NCBI GenBank assembly: GCA_019055375.1
Contig: JAHQIW010000078.1
Coordinates: 1 to 64,000 of the forward strand
DNA length: 64,000 nt
Source: Parelaphostrongylus tenuis
Lineage: Eukaryota; Nematoda; Chromadorea; Rhabditida; Metastrongylidae
Direction of reading: 5' to 3'
Of the stretch, positions 21,891-32,665 are shown piece by piece; positions within the stretch are counted from its first letter, which is position 1; every line of letters starts with the position of its first letter. The notes below the pieces were generated by a model, which searched no databases, had not been told where the DNA came from, and worked only from the letters and a program-made list of their open reading frames with translations. The position numbers were made by a program, and so were the translations under genes.

Positions 21891-22205
21891 GAGAGCGCAT
21901 GTGGCGCAGTGGTTAGAGGTGCCCTGCGTCGCACAAGAGGTCACTGGTTCGACCTCGCGCTCATGGCTCACCAAGCCATCCATCCCTCCGGGGTCGGTAA
22001 ATTGGTACCAGACAGGTCTCAGACTTGTCTGGGAGGATAAGTAGCACTGACTCGGTTCAGCGGGAGGCCACCGCGAGTCATTGTAAAGGCCAGATGTGCA
22101 TTCAATCACCTCAAACGAAGTTAAAAATTGAAGTCGAATGCATGGCGCATCCCTCAGGGATTGATCAACGCCGCGAGCTTTATCCTTTATCCTTTATGGG
22201 ATGCG
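21891..22205 (+). repeat. SINE-1 copy, the best preserved in the window
   Basis: Box A GCATGTGGCGCAGTGGTTAG and box B ACTGGTTCGACCTCGC form the tRNA-like head. The body contains CAGACAGGTCTCAGACTTGT and AGTCATTGTAAAGGCCAGAT. The tail is GAGCTTTATCCTTTATCCTT. Length is about 315 bp. It can serve as the reference copy for the family. Confidence 0.8.
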
Positions 22206-22589
22206 TGCGTATGAAAATATACAAGAACTCAGCAAAAGCTGCAAATACTTTCCAGTTCTGAAAACGTATGGCAGTGCGTCGGACTTATATAAATTATATA
22301 GTACAACGCATATCAGACATGCCCTAGAGCGATAGAGAAAAATCTGTCCTAGAATTTCGGTCACCTTCTGAGCCGCTCAAATCAGTTAATGGAGAATTAT
22401 CTTTATCTTTTGTAGAAAGACCCACAAACTGATAGCGAGATGAGATTTTATCTGTTGTTCAGCGTGCCATCCACGTTACAGTTGATACAGTTGATTACAT
22501 CAGTGAGCGTTAGGCATGTCGGGGTGTTTAAGACATATTTGAGCGTTACAATGACTTTTGGAGTTATTTTTTGGAAGAATTCTACTAAC

Positions 22590-22815
22590 GACTTGCTGAT
22601 TCAACAATCTCGAAGAAATTTGATTATTAGTCCGGCGGCAGCGAATCGGTGCCAGACTTGTATGGACGGATAAAAAGACGGATTAGAAGTGGCGGTAGTC
22701 TACGTGTAAGTCATTGTGTATACCAACGATGCACCCATTCAGCTCTGCGATGATACGAATGGAATCGAATGCATGGCGAACGCTTCATGGATTGATCAGC
22801 GCCCAACGCTCTAAT
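22590..22815 (+). repeat. SINE-1 3' fragment
   Basis: The body is recognisable from CGGTGCCAGACTTGTATGGA to GGATTGATCAGCGCCCAACG. The tRNA-like head is missing. Confidence 0.5.
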
Positions 22816-23026
22816 AACGCTAACCAAAAGCCCAATTCCTTACCAGCATGTGGTCTTTGTATGTTTTGCCAGTGCATATAGGCAAACGTAGTCATGAATG
22901 AAAATGATATTTTCAATCCGTTTCTTTAAAAGTTCATTTCACATCATCCTTCTACTTAGTTACGGTTGTACTTCAATAAATTGACTGCACATCTGGAATT
23001 TAACGCTTCTTCGCTATTTACAGCAA

Positions 23027-23904
23027 ATGTCACTTGGTTCGTCATTGCGCGTTTTCGTGTACGGTACTCTGAAAAGAGGAGAGCCGAATGCCGATGTAAT
23101 AACGAATACTGCCGGACGATATCGTTTCCTTGGTGAAGGACGAACGAAAATACCGTATCCGCTAATTGTCGCCTCAAAATATAATATTCCTTTCGTTCTG
23201 AACGAACCCGGAAAAGGATTTGTGAGTTCGTTTTTCCAATATTTATCAAAGAAAACTTGTTTACAATCGTCTCTGTTCATCAAGAATATAGCGAATTATC
23301 TAAGAACTGATTTGAAACGTCAAAATACCCTCTAGCTAAAAAGATGTGTCACACTTTTTGATCACTTTACCTTTATTTAGCAAATCGAAGGTGAAGTGTA
23401 CGAGATTGATAATGTGAAGCTGAATATCCTTGATCAACTCGAAGCTTATCCATCTTTATACTGGCGGCAAGAAGAAAAGGTAGCATAATCCTGGATCATC
23501 TCAAAATATATTAATTTTGAGCTTTATAACCTTTTGACGGAAGCAAGCGTGGAGTAGAGGATTTCTTGTTATAGTTTGAATAAAGTTCGGTCGACAGGTA
23601 AGAATTTTGAGAAAATCAAAGAGTTCTAGAAGTGACTACAGCTGTGAATATTTCCGCTAGTGTTGCGATCCTTAAGTGGCCGAGCTTATCCTTCTACGAC
23701 AAAGTTTGAATTTAGATTCTACTGACAGATAGTAATGAAACGACAGCATGGATGTATTTGCTACGAAAGTGGCGACCTGATATATACGAAACGGCAACAC
23801 CAATGATGTCTAACTATTCTAGCAATGGTGCTCACGGCAGGAAATACGTATCAAGGTTTGTTGAATATCTTGCGGCGATAGTGAGTACGCTAAAACTCTA
23901 TTGA
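23027..23904 (+). CDS. Gamma-glutamylaminecyclotransferase (AIG2/GGACT-like), three exons
   Basis: Exons 23027-23221, 23381-23479 and 23716-23904 join in phase 0 to give about 160 residues, usual for the family. TTACAG precedes the start, fitting trans-splicing. Exon 1 has VFVYGTLKRGEPN, the family's nucleotide-loop-like substrate motif, and YPLIVASKYNIPFVL. Exon 2 has GEVYEIDNVKLNILDQLEAY; the glutamate in LDQLE is the candidate catalytic residue by analogy with human GGACT. Exon 3 has TTAWMYLLRKW and HGRKYVSRF and ends at TGA. Known members release 5-oxoproline from gamma-glutamyl-epsilon-lysine or related gamma-glutamyl amines in the cytosol. Splice sites are TTTAG acceptors and GT donors. 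The alternative acceptor at exon 3 (GACAG) would break the frame. Confidence 0.88.
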
Positions 23905-24039
23905 TAAGAGCGGTCTACTTTTTGCAAAAAAAAAAGGACGGGCAAACACGCGCGCTCTTCGGTAATCAAATATTTTCCGTTTTTTTTTTTTTTATTTCGT
24001 ACATTAGACAACAAGAAAAAGAACAATAAATTAACTTCT

Positions 24040-24660
24040 ATATGCCTGACAGCTATTTTTGAGTCATGAATGTGATCTTTTATAGGCATATGCAATTTCG
24101 TTTAGTGAATTCTCGGGGATCTACCCTTCACACAGAGCAACCAACGACGAACGTTTTACACGCGCCATTAAGTGATAAAGTCACCGAACGGGCAGTGTTG
24201 TACACTCGATCGCTCTTGGCTGGTAATCGAAACATATCATACCTTTCATTTAGAGTGTTTCTCAAATCCATTCTCAAACTTCAGTATACCTAAGAGTTAT
24301 TTTTGAGCCACGCACGTGGTCTGTTATGGGTTTCTACACTCGCAACAAAACGTGTGATATTTCTCGATTACCAGCCAAGAGCAACTGAATGCATAACACT
24401 GCCCGTTTGGTAATTTTATCACTTATCGGCTCGTCTAAGATGTTCGTCGACGACTCCTTTACGTAAGGGAATTTTAACCGGAGAGGGACTGGCTCAGACG
24501 AAAGGCACCGTGCAACTGACGAGGCTGAAAGGCCGAAACAAGTGCATTGCACTGTATAAGCCCCATGACACTCCACATGTATGATCCAGAAATAACTATC
24601 AGGCATATTGGAATTTGATCGTGGTCTTAAGAAACACTCGGAACGATAAGCATAACTTAA
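24040..24660. mobile_element. Hammerhead retroelement, inverted pair, decayed
   Basis: A minus-strand unit (about 24040-24340) meets a plus-strand unit (about 24340-24660). Both contain GATTACCAGCCAAGAGC and the family's GGCTCAAAAATAAC-type or CAGGCATATTGG-type 3' segment. The plus unit keeps a ribozyme at 24510-24552; in the minus unit the ribozyme region is deleted. The head-to-head layout matches the locus at 1883-2495. No clear target duplication was found. Confidence 0.68.
24510..24552 (+). ncRNA. Hammerhead ribozyme with damaged cleavage triplet
   Basis: Stem I GTGCAA (24510-24515) pairs perfectly with TTGCAC (24547-24552). The core CTGACGA (24516-24522), stem II GGC/GCC and GAAA (24535-24538) are intact. 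The triplet before the scissile bond is GCA rather than NUH, so cleavage should be weak or absent. Confidence 0.72.
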
Positions 24661-25089
24661 TTTCTTTTCTTGAGATTTCAATTTCACCTTTATTGTTTAT
24701 ATTCATACTGGTGAAATCGTTCTTGATCGAGATTGTCAACATCACACAGTGCTTTTTCGAAGCTTTGCAGGATAAAGTCGGAAGAGATTGAATAAAAATT
24801 ACTAAGATTTGAAAATACCAAGAAGGAGAAAAAAGAACAAAAATTAGCAAAAATTATTGAAGATCACTAAATTAATAAAATTACTGAAATTACCATCAAG
24901 AACTCTTTTCCAGCAGATACCTCTCCTATCTATGGAATTTTACGATAATGAAAACAATTGACACCGTATCTCATGGTAGGCACAAACACTATGTGAAAAC
25001 AATCACTAGGGATCCATCCGTACCTTACAATTCCTGTGGACATAAATAACTGGATCTATAATGTTTCATCTATCTATGTTCATTCAGCG

Positions 25090-25340
25090 AGCAATGGTTC
25101 ATTAGTTCGGTCTGGTATAATTAGGCATCGCTATATTCACTTCCACAAGTTTAATTGGAAGTAACGGAAATATTTCACTACCTTGGGTTATCTTGAACAG
25201 AAAAAGATTTAAATTCATGGATGTCATCCGTTTATCGTTGACTCTTCTCAAAATGTGACCAGCCCAATTTGTGCCTGCTTTAGATATGTAGTTAGGATCG
25301 AGATGTTTAGGTTGCTTCCCAAGAGTAAATTGCAACTTGC
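25090..25340 (-). pseudogene. RTE-type LINE C-terminal relic
   Basis: The minus strand encodes KAGTNWAGHILRRVNDKRMT, a degraded form of the WAGHVMRRxDDRW block near the C terminus of nematode RTE elements. No catalytic domain is present nearby. Confidence 0.5.
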
Positions 25341-25459
25341 GACTTTATTTTGTTTTCCCGGATATATGCCAAAAGAAGGATAATTTGCTAAACAATCAAC
25401 GTTGCCTTGCAGCAAACACGTGGTTTTAGTGCGACTCCGTATCCAGGAACTCACTGAGT

Positions 25460-25680
25460 ATTTAGTTCCTTTAAGGTCGGCAAACTGGTATCAGATTTGT
25501 TCGAGAGAATGGCAACACTGATTTGTTGCATCAAAAGACCACCACAGGTCATTCCAGAAGCCGGATAGGCATTCAAGAATCTTTAACGATGCTTGTTGAG
25601 GTCGAACGCCAGACGCATCTATCGATTATCAGCTCCGATAGCCCTATCCTTTCTTTCATGTTCCAGGAAACAACCCACAG
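25460..25680 (+). repeat. SINE-1 3' fragment, highly diverged
   Basis: Order and spacing of GGTCGGCAAACTGGTATCAG, AGGTCATTCCAGAAGCCGGA and the AGCCCTATCCTTTC tail follow the family body. The head is absent. Confidence 0.4.
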
Positions 25681-25940
25681 ACATCTCGTGGATGGCGTTC
25701 TAATACGGTTGACATATCATTAAGCTAAGCATTAAGCTTTATTTGGAGACCTAAGAAAAATATCAAACTGAAAACGGCGCAGTTCATTCAATTGTTAACT
25801 TCTTTGAAAAACCCTGCTTATACTTCTGTCTCTCCATGTGGTTCACCGAATTTACCGAATGTTCCAGAAACTTATAGGGAGAAGAAAATTGTAAGCGGAA
25901 ACTATCAAATTTTGTTCCCCATGACACCCGGAGTTTTCCA

Positions 25941-26141
25941 TCAAATTTCGTACAGTTTCTTTATAGTGTCATCCTTCTCGGGCTCATAAGGTGGTTTTTG
26001 AGCAGACACTCTGGCAATCCTCATAAATGACGAAATTAAAGGTCGAAAATGTGGTCGGACTTCTGCATCAGTGCATATGTCCTTAGGATGAACCAAATGT
26101 GAACAATATGCACGACAGTTCAGAACCATCGGATTGTCTCT
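25941..26141 (-). CDS. Unrecognised gene, 3'-terminal exon
   Basis: After the acceptor GGAATCTAG, the minus strand stays open for 66 codons to a stop. It encodes RDNPMVLNCRAYCSHLVHPK, then FRPLISSFMRIARVSAQKPP and DTIKKLYEI. Three cysteines and histidines cluster near the start (C..YC.H). The sequence is balanced and protein-like, unlike the shadows around it. I do not recognise a family. Upstream exons should lie above 26150 but were not identified. Confidence 0.5.
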   Translation of the reverse strand, partial: RDNPMVLNCRAYCSHLVHPKDICTDAEVRPHFRPLISSFMRIARVSAQKPPYEPEKDDTIKKLYEI

Positions 26142-26199
26142 CTAGATTCCCTTTCTCAGTGTGATTTTGAGGTATCAATAGGAGAGCTTAGTCATGGTT

Positions 26200-26865
26200 C
26201 AAGTGTGAGAATTCCGTTAGAGTTCTTATGTGAAGCGTGATTCATCTTTAATCAACGACTGGTGACGGGAATAGGCCAGATTTTGTTTGAGTTTTGTCAA
26301 AAAACGCAAGTGATCGCTTTGCGACGTTATCGACTTGCTTTTATGACTTGAACATGGACTTAATACGGTCTGCTCTCCATAACGTTGTTTCTTCTTACCG
26401 AGACTTGAAGTGTGCTTATATGGCAAAATTTTCTGAATACTTTTGCAAGGGCTCACTCATAATCATTATTTGCGAGTTGCCCTTTGTTCATGAGTAGTGC
26501 CAGTTATTTCCTAGCTTGTGGCTAAAGCTGTTACATGAAGCAACGTAACTTCGGAACCACTACAACATGGTGCTTAGAGAAAATATTGTTTTCAAAAATT
26601 ACTACAATTCTGTTATTAAGGAATCGATATTAAAACGGCCTCCACTGAAGAGATGTCTTGTTGAACGAAGACCAGCAACGCGGACTGCTTTTAGACCAAC
26701 CAATCAAAATAATACCTACCTGGCAGTATCCTTACATGCTCTTTCTTATTTTGGATGCTATACTAACCTTTCTGCTTCAATGAAGTAAAATTACGTTTCA
26801 AAAAATTCGTAGAAAGAGAATAGGTACATTGAAATGTCGTTTGCTCGTAGATAAATTGCCTAAAA
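26200..26865. other. Unassigned open frames
   Basis: Short plus-strand frames at 26294-26497 and 26567-26788 and a minus-strand frame at 26226-26456 show no motif and no matched splice sites. One may belong to the gene ending at 25941. Confidence 0.3.
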
Positions 26866-26923
26866 GGTTAAGTGACGCTCCCGAGAGAACTGGCTATGAA
26901 AAGATCGACAGACGACGGGTTCT

Positions 26924-26966
26924 GCCCGGCTGATGAGTCTGTAAGGACGAAACACGTGTCTCGGGC
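26924..26966 (+). ncRNA. Type I hammerhead ribozyme, GUC triplet, unit 1
   Basis: Stem I is GCCCGG (26924-26929) with TCGGGC (26961-26966), including a G-U pair at the junction. CTGATGA occupies 26930-26936, stem II GUCU/GGAC closes GUAA, and GAAA is at 26949-26952. Stem III is the palindrome CACGTG. Cleavage is predicted after GUC at 26960. Confidence 0.92.
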
Positions 26967-27243
26967 TGTACAAGAGCCCTTACCAGACCACATGACATGT
27001 TGGCTCAAATAATGATGAAAGGATATATTGAAATTTGAGCGTGGTCTAAACAAAGCACTCGAGATAAAGGTATAATTATGACAAAAGTACCAGCCAATGA
27101 GCAATCGAGTGCACAACACTCGGTGCTAGGTGAATGTTTCACCTGACATAGAGTGTAAAGCGAACGTCGTCGATAACTATATATAAGGAGTGTGACGCTC
27201 CCGAGAGAACTGGTTATGAAAAGATCGACAGACGACGGGTTCT

Positions 27244-27286
27244 GCCCGGCTGATGAGTCTGTAAGGACGAAACACGTGTCTCGGGC
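27244..27286 (+). ncRNA. Type I hammerhead ribozyme, unit 2
   Basis: Identical to unit 1, 320 bp downstream. Cleavage is predicted after 27280, so a transcript across units 1 and 2 would release a 320-nt monomer. Confidence 0.92.
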
Positions 27287-27563
27287 TGTACAAGAGCCCT
27301 TACCAGACCACATGACATGTTGGCTCAAATAATGATGAAAGGATATATTGAAATTTGAGCGTGGTCTAAACAAAGCACTCGAGATAAAGGTATAATTATG
27401 ACAAAAGTACCAGCCAATGAGCAATCGAGTGCACAACACTCGGTGCTAGGTGAATGTTTCACCTGACATAGAGTGTAAAGCGAACGTCGTCGATAACTAT
27501 ATATAAGGAGTGTGACGCTCCCGAGAGAACTGGTTATGAAAAGATCGACAGACGACGGGTTCT

Positions 27564-27606
27564 GCCCGGCTGATGAGTCTGTAAGGACGAAACACGTGTC
27601 TCGGGC
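27564..27606 (+). ncRNA. Type I hammerhead ribozyme, unit 3
   Basis: Identical ribozyme in the truncated third unit, with cleavage predicted after 27600. Confidence 0.92.
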
Positions 27607-27734
27607 TGTACAAGAGCCCTTACCAGACCACATGACATGTTGGCTCAAATAATGATGAAAGGATATATTGGAATTTGAGTGTGGTCTAAACAAAGCACTC
27701 GAGATAAAGGTATAATTAAAAGGTTAAGTATTAT

Positions 27735-30700
27735 GAAATTTCCGTTCGCTCTCAGCTCAGTTGTCGAGATCAAACATTTCAAAATCTGTTTGAGCTGAAA
27801 AGCTTGGAACTGTTCATCTAAGGGTTTCCTCATAGCAATAATTTTATATGTGCTGGAATTATGACTTGTTGCTTGTCAGTGAATTTGTTAATGATATATG
27901 AACGTAGCGATTTGAGTTGCGATTAACTAACGCCGTAAACGTCTGTTGTTGTCTTTGTTGAATGAATTCTAAAAAGGACTATGCAAATGTTCTAGAGTAG
28001 TATGGTTGACATAGCTATGTGTTATTCTCCATCTGTTTACATTGCGCGCTTAAAAAGCTCTGCTGGATCCACAAATACGGGAATCACACTATACTAGCGT
28101 TTTCTCCTGATTTCACCATTTCGGCAGCATTTAAGCAGCACGTAGTTCCGTAGATTCTGACGTGGCTTACGTAGCGTTCCATGTGGAAATAGAGGACTTA
28201 ATTACATCATAACTCACACTGCTTGAATTTTTTTTTTCGTAGTCTTCTGCTTTACCCCGCATACCAATATTCAGGAACATAATAGAGGCAGTTCGGGCGG
28301 TGTATCATTGCTGAAAAGGTATGAACAAGATACTGGGGAAATTTTTTTCTTTCAACATTATGAGCCTAACTATGGCGTGAGAATCCGTTGACTTCTCTCT
28401 TCATCTGATTTTACTAATTGAGCGTCAATACCCCTTAAAATCCTGGGATAACCCCACTAGAGCGTCAGAAGGTCCTCAACATAAGAGTTACAGAATCGAT
28501 GTGAATCGGAGGAATGCTTTATACCTTATGACTTCGATTTTTGTGGGAAGACCGCGATATCCGTAAGGCGAACCATAAATCTAGCGATTAGTCAACCGAC
28601 CGCTAGGACAAACAAGCCGACGAATTTCAAAAAGGATGTTCTTGAGAACAGCCAGGTCCAGAAGTTATTAGAAAATAGATTGGAACACTAGAATAATTAT
28701 ACAACTATATTCAGAGTAGTTTTTATGAGATTTCACTATGCAATTAGCACCATTTCATTTTTCATTATGGGATTAACGGGCACGAATATAGCACTACCAG
28801 TTAAATAAGGGTGGTGTGTGAACAAATAAGTATTTAAGTGTTTGGATGGTCCGTGTAATGCAAGTGCCCAAAATTTTTGTTTTCGTTCTCTCGAGATAGT
28901 ACTACATGGCACTAGTATGCGGTTGATCCACGTCTGCCTATGTTTACCCTTTAGTTCTGGCATATTTTGGCCCACTCTCCTTGTCGTCCATCTGATAACA
29001 CCTCATCACGCATAATCGCCCTAACCACATTTCGCCTTCAGCTTCTCTTGAAGGGCCAAACGGGGCAATCGTTTTCCATATTCATTGAGCATCACCATGT
29101 GTATATATATAACGTGGCAATGACTTTATCCAGAAAGTCATTCATAAGGTACTGTTCCTTAGTAAATTTTAATTTTCATAAACCAGCCTTTACTCCGTAT
29201 ATCTGAGGTCTCCCTCTCTTCCCTCTCCACTTTGTTGAACTCTTTAGGCATTGTTATGCTTCATTGATGCTTCTCGAGACGAAGACAGTGCCGTCAGCAT
29301 GATAAAACCTGAGAGAAGTCTACCATGAATGCATATGAAGAATATCCTTTTGTCGCAGTTAAACGACATTATTTTCCACTGCAGTGCATCAGTCAACAGC
29401 TTGAGCGATTTTGTATTACCCTGTCAAACACGTTTTCCTATTGACATATCGTCGATGGAGAGATATATTTTCACAGTGCGTTTGGAGCAGCACTCTAACA
29501 GAGTGTTTACCTCGGACAGGTCCACTGTTTGGCTTACGAGCCTCAATATAATTCGTATCTTTCATCACTAATAAAGCCTGAACTTGTTTGGCTGCACCAT
29601 CATTTTTCGAAAAACCACATGCACATTATGGAATAGATCTTTTGAAGAGCTACAGACCATCCAGAATAACGGAGCTCTCCTAAATCAATATTACAATGAC
29701 CGTTCGCCTGGTCTTCGAATCTACCGGTATTTCTCCCATCGGCGACAAATTGTCAGATGATCTGTGCATTTAGTTCGAAGCCTCTTGAAACAATTCAGAT
29801 GTAATGTTATTGGTTCTGCTGCACTTTTCTTCATACTGGGATGTTGTGAGCATAATGATGAGCATGCACTGTATCAGGCCAACAAAATGATAAGCTAGGA
29901 CCGTTTCGATACCCTACCCCAGCACTCTCTTGAAGTCAATCAGCAATCATCCTGAGGAGCGCCTTAGCTCGGCTACTTTTGGGATTGCAAATGAATCGTC
30001 TTCACCATTATTCTACAACATTCACAAAGACGCAATCCTTGAATGGCAGAGTGCCTAATCAAACCTGAAATACGCGAATACCTCTGTGAAGGAGGTGAGC
30101 CGAACGAAACAAAACACAACCCAAACAACAATTCACAACTTGGGCCATGGGGTAGAGTGACGATGGAACACCAAAAGAGGTTTTGAGAAACCAACTAGCT
30201 GGTCAGGAAGGAGTGATGAGATGAAGTAAAGCAAAATCTCTACGTCGGATTGAGATTGGACTATGACTGGAAAAACCCGGCGATGGTTTGAGATCTGATA
30301 CGTAAGCTATGGAACGGAAGAAATTTCAGAGCAACAGCGAATGAATGATATCCATGGAAGTGAATTGTTCCATCAAATTTTTCGTTCCTACATTCCCATT
30401 CACCGGCACCTCTTCTAACTCGTATTGAAATTTTAACAACTAATCTGCAGGAAGATTTTCCATGAACGTCATTTGTTCTAATGTCGAACATTATGTTTAA
30501 TTTGTCCTCACCGTTATGAACGAACGTCATGTAATGTAGGATAAGCACATAAGTCTGAAAAACCTCTACATCAACACTTCGCACCGAAATTTCCTTGCTT
30601 GGCCATCAAAATTTGTTTATATCGATCTTCACGCTCTAGTCATACGTGAGGCGGAATGACCTTTTTTCTCGGATCCGATGTGGAGTCTGGTGTAATTTGC

Positions 30701-31500
30701 GACATCAACAAGAACGTGAATATCTGTGCCTCAGAAAATTGTTCCAAAACAGTCTAAGATGCAGAGCCAAAACAGTTTCAAAAATATCTGATAGATGCTT
30801 TGCTCGGATTTTGTGCTTGCGCGATCCGTTCTGAAGCCTCGCCACATGTATCATCCGTTAGCCCGTTGATAGTCGAGCGACTCGAGCTGGTGCCAATAAA
30901 TCTTTGATTCCTCCCTATTGCGTACAACGGCAGTCCACTGGGTCATGCTCACTTAAGGAGGGACTCTTTCAGCATCATAACTTTCTTTTCGAATTTCCGT
31001 GTGAAACTTTGACCATCGGGTCCGTGGTCTTTATGCTACGCGTTTGACATAATCTACTCGCCAACAGCTCCTGCTGGTCGGTTGTCGATAGGACATAATG
31101 CACAAAGTCCTTCCGGCTGACTTCGTGTAGAAATACGATACGGTACAAATTTCAAAAGCCCCTTCTTTCTGACTAGGCACTGCCTCTTACATACGAAACA
31201 ACCACTGTTCGGGAAATTAAACGGCTGAGAAGAACATGAGTCATAAGATGACATATGCTAGCAATTCACCACTAAGTGCATGAGTGATATATGGCCCATG
31301 TCACGGCTCCAAATGATAAGATATGAATTAACAACAGGCTAGTCTTACACTTCAACCAGCCACTACTACTAATTGCAAGCTATTGAATATCACACAGTTC
31401 ATTGTGCATTCAGTATCCAAGCATCTTCATAGTAATAGCAGAAATTATCCATTATCATGTATTTTAACAGTAAGCGTTATACATATATACCCAGTGTTAT
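27735..31500. other. Long stretch without assignable gene
   Basis: Several open frames occur, such as minus-strand 30261-30584 (107 codons) and 28736-28975. None shows a family motif, and stops interrupt the neighbouring frames that would be expected to join them. The pattern suggests one or more decayed retroelements on the minus strand, but no catalytic motif could be read. Confidence 0.35.
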
Positions 31501-31504
31501 AGAG

Positions 31505-31615
31505 TGATGTGCAAAACTTCAGCGCGACGTGGGACTAGAACCCGCACCTCACTCTTTCCCGGAATGCGTACTTTATCCGTTACACTACTAACGCCCATTT
31601 TGCATATCGCTCTTC
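31505..31615 (-). repeat. SINE-3 copy
   Basis: The minus strand has a GTTAGTAGTGTAACGG head, the GGGAAAGAGTGAGGTGCGGG segment, box B GGTTCTAGTCCC and the tail GCGCTGAAGTTTTGCACATC. Confidence 0.6.
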
Positions 31616-32665
31616 CTACGCTAAAGCGCACCGATCGTAAGCGTAATATGTGTAAGCTATATTAGCGCAGTTATTGGTCAGTGTGTTCTATAACACTGGA
31701 AGCACCTTGATTACCAGATGCTTCATTGCAGATATGTCCGAGTAAAAGAAATGCTAAATGATGGCTACAATCTGTTCGCCGACATCCTTGACGGCAACTC
31801 TAAGAATCCTGTTACTTTAGCAGCATCACGACTAAAAGCTTCAGAAGATGTAAAATTTAAGTTTTAATATCAAAGTAAAGATACTTTTATTACAGCGAAA
31901 ACTGCCAACACTACGACGATATGTGGCAATAAGAATTCCAACTCTCAGATAAGGTGGATTTCTTCCTATGCATAAAATGTGATGCACGATCCTGATATAC
32001 GATGAATCAGACATAATCGAGATTGCCAGCGAGAGCGATCTAGATGGAGGTCCTTCCACAGGTACAAAATCATTCTGTTGTCACATTCATTCATGCCTCT
32101 GGATAGTTGCAAATCACACCATTAAAACCTCAAAGTAGGATTGAATAGAGGCTACATATTAAACCACTCCATGCAAAGGAGATAACTCCGCCTACAAGCA
32201 GAAAAGGTATACAATGAACAAACAGTCAAATGAACATCATCTCAGGCTATATTACTGGTTAACAATGATAGAGTAAAACAACATCAGAGCGGAAAACCCA
32301 TGGTTAGCTATAAAATAGCCCTAGCTTTAGCAACAAAATAGTTCAGTGTCGATACAAATAGCGATACACAACGATTTTGAAGTAAAGAAAAGGTACGCTG
32401 TGTGATACTACGTAAACAACAAGCCCGACTTCTCTATGATGACATTGAGATTGACCCTACTCATATTTATCTTAAGAAAAAGAAAACTTCCCCGAATGAA
32501 AAGAGAAGAACATTGAAAAAACAAACAGTAGTAATAGTGGAATTGTTGTTAATAATGTCTACGAAAGCACGACAGATGCAAATATCGGCGACTCATTTTG
32601 AAATTTTGCAAAATATACTCGATAGAGAAGTAGAAAAAAAAAGGCTCAGTAAAATTATAGGCCAA

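Larger units (their letters stand above)
26861..27731 (+). mobile_element. Hammerhead retroelement, 320-bp tandem units, 13-bp TSD
   Basis: Three ribozyme-bearing units follow each other with an exact 320-bp period (GTGACGCTC at 26872, 27192 and 27512); the third is cut short. The copies differ by only a few bases, so the array is young or homogenised. TAAAAGGTTAAGT occurs at both edges (about 26861-26873 and 27719-27731), a 13-bp target duplication. There is no coding capacity; the long minus-strand frames are by-products of the repeat. The 3' edge lies shortly after a CACTCGAGATAAAG motif, close to the 3' edge of the 10-kb element. Confidence 0.92.

Noticed and set aside
27005..27439. 144-codon minus-strand open frame
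   Set aside because: It lies wholly in the 320-bp hammerhead repeat on the opposite strand and repeats the same peptide; a by-product of the tandem units.
30261..30584. 107-codon minus-strand open frame
   Set aside because: No recognisable domain, no paired splice sites, and neighbouring frames are broken; possibly decayed retroelement, not enough to call.
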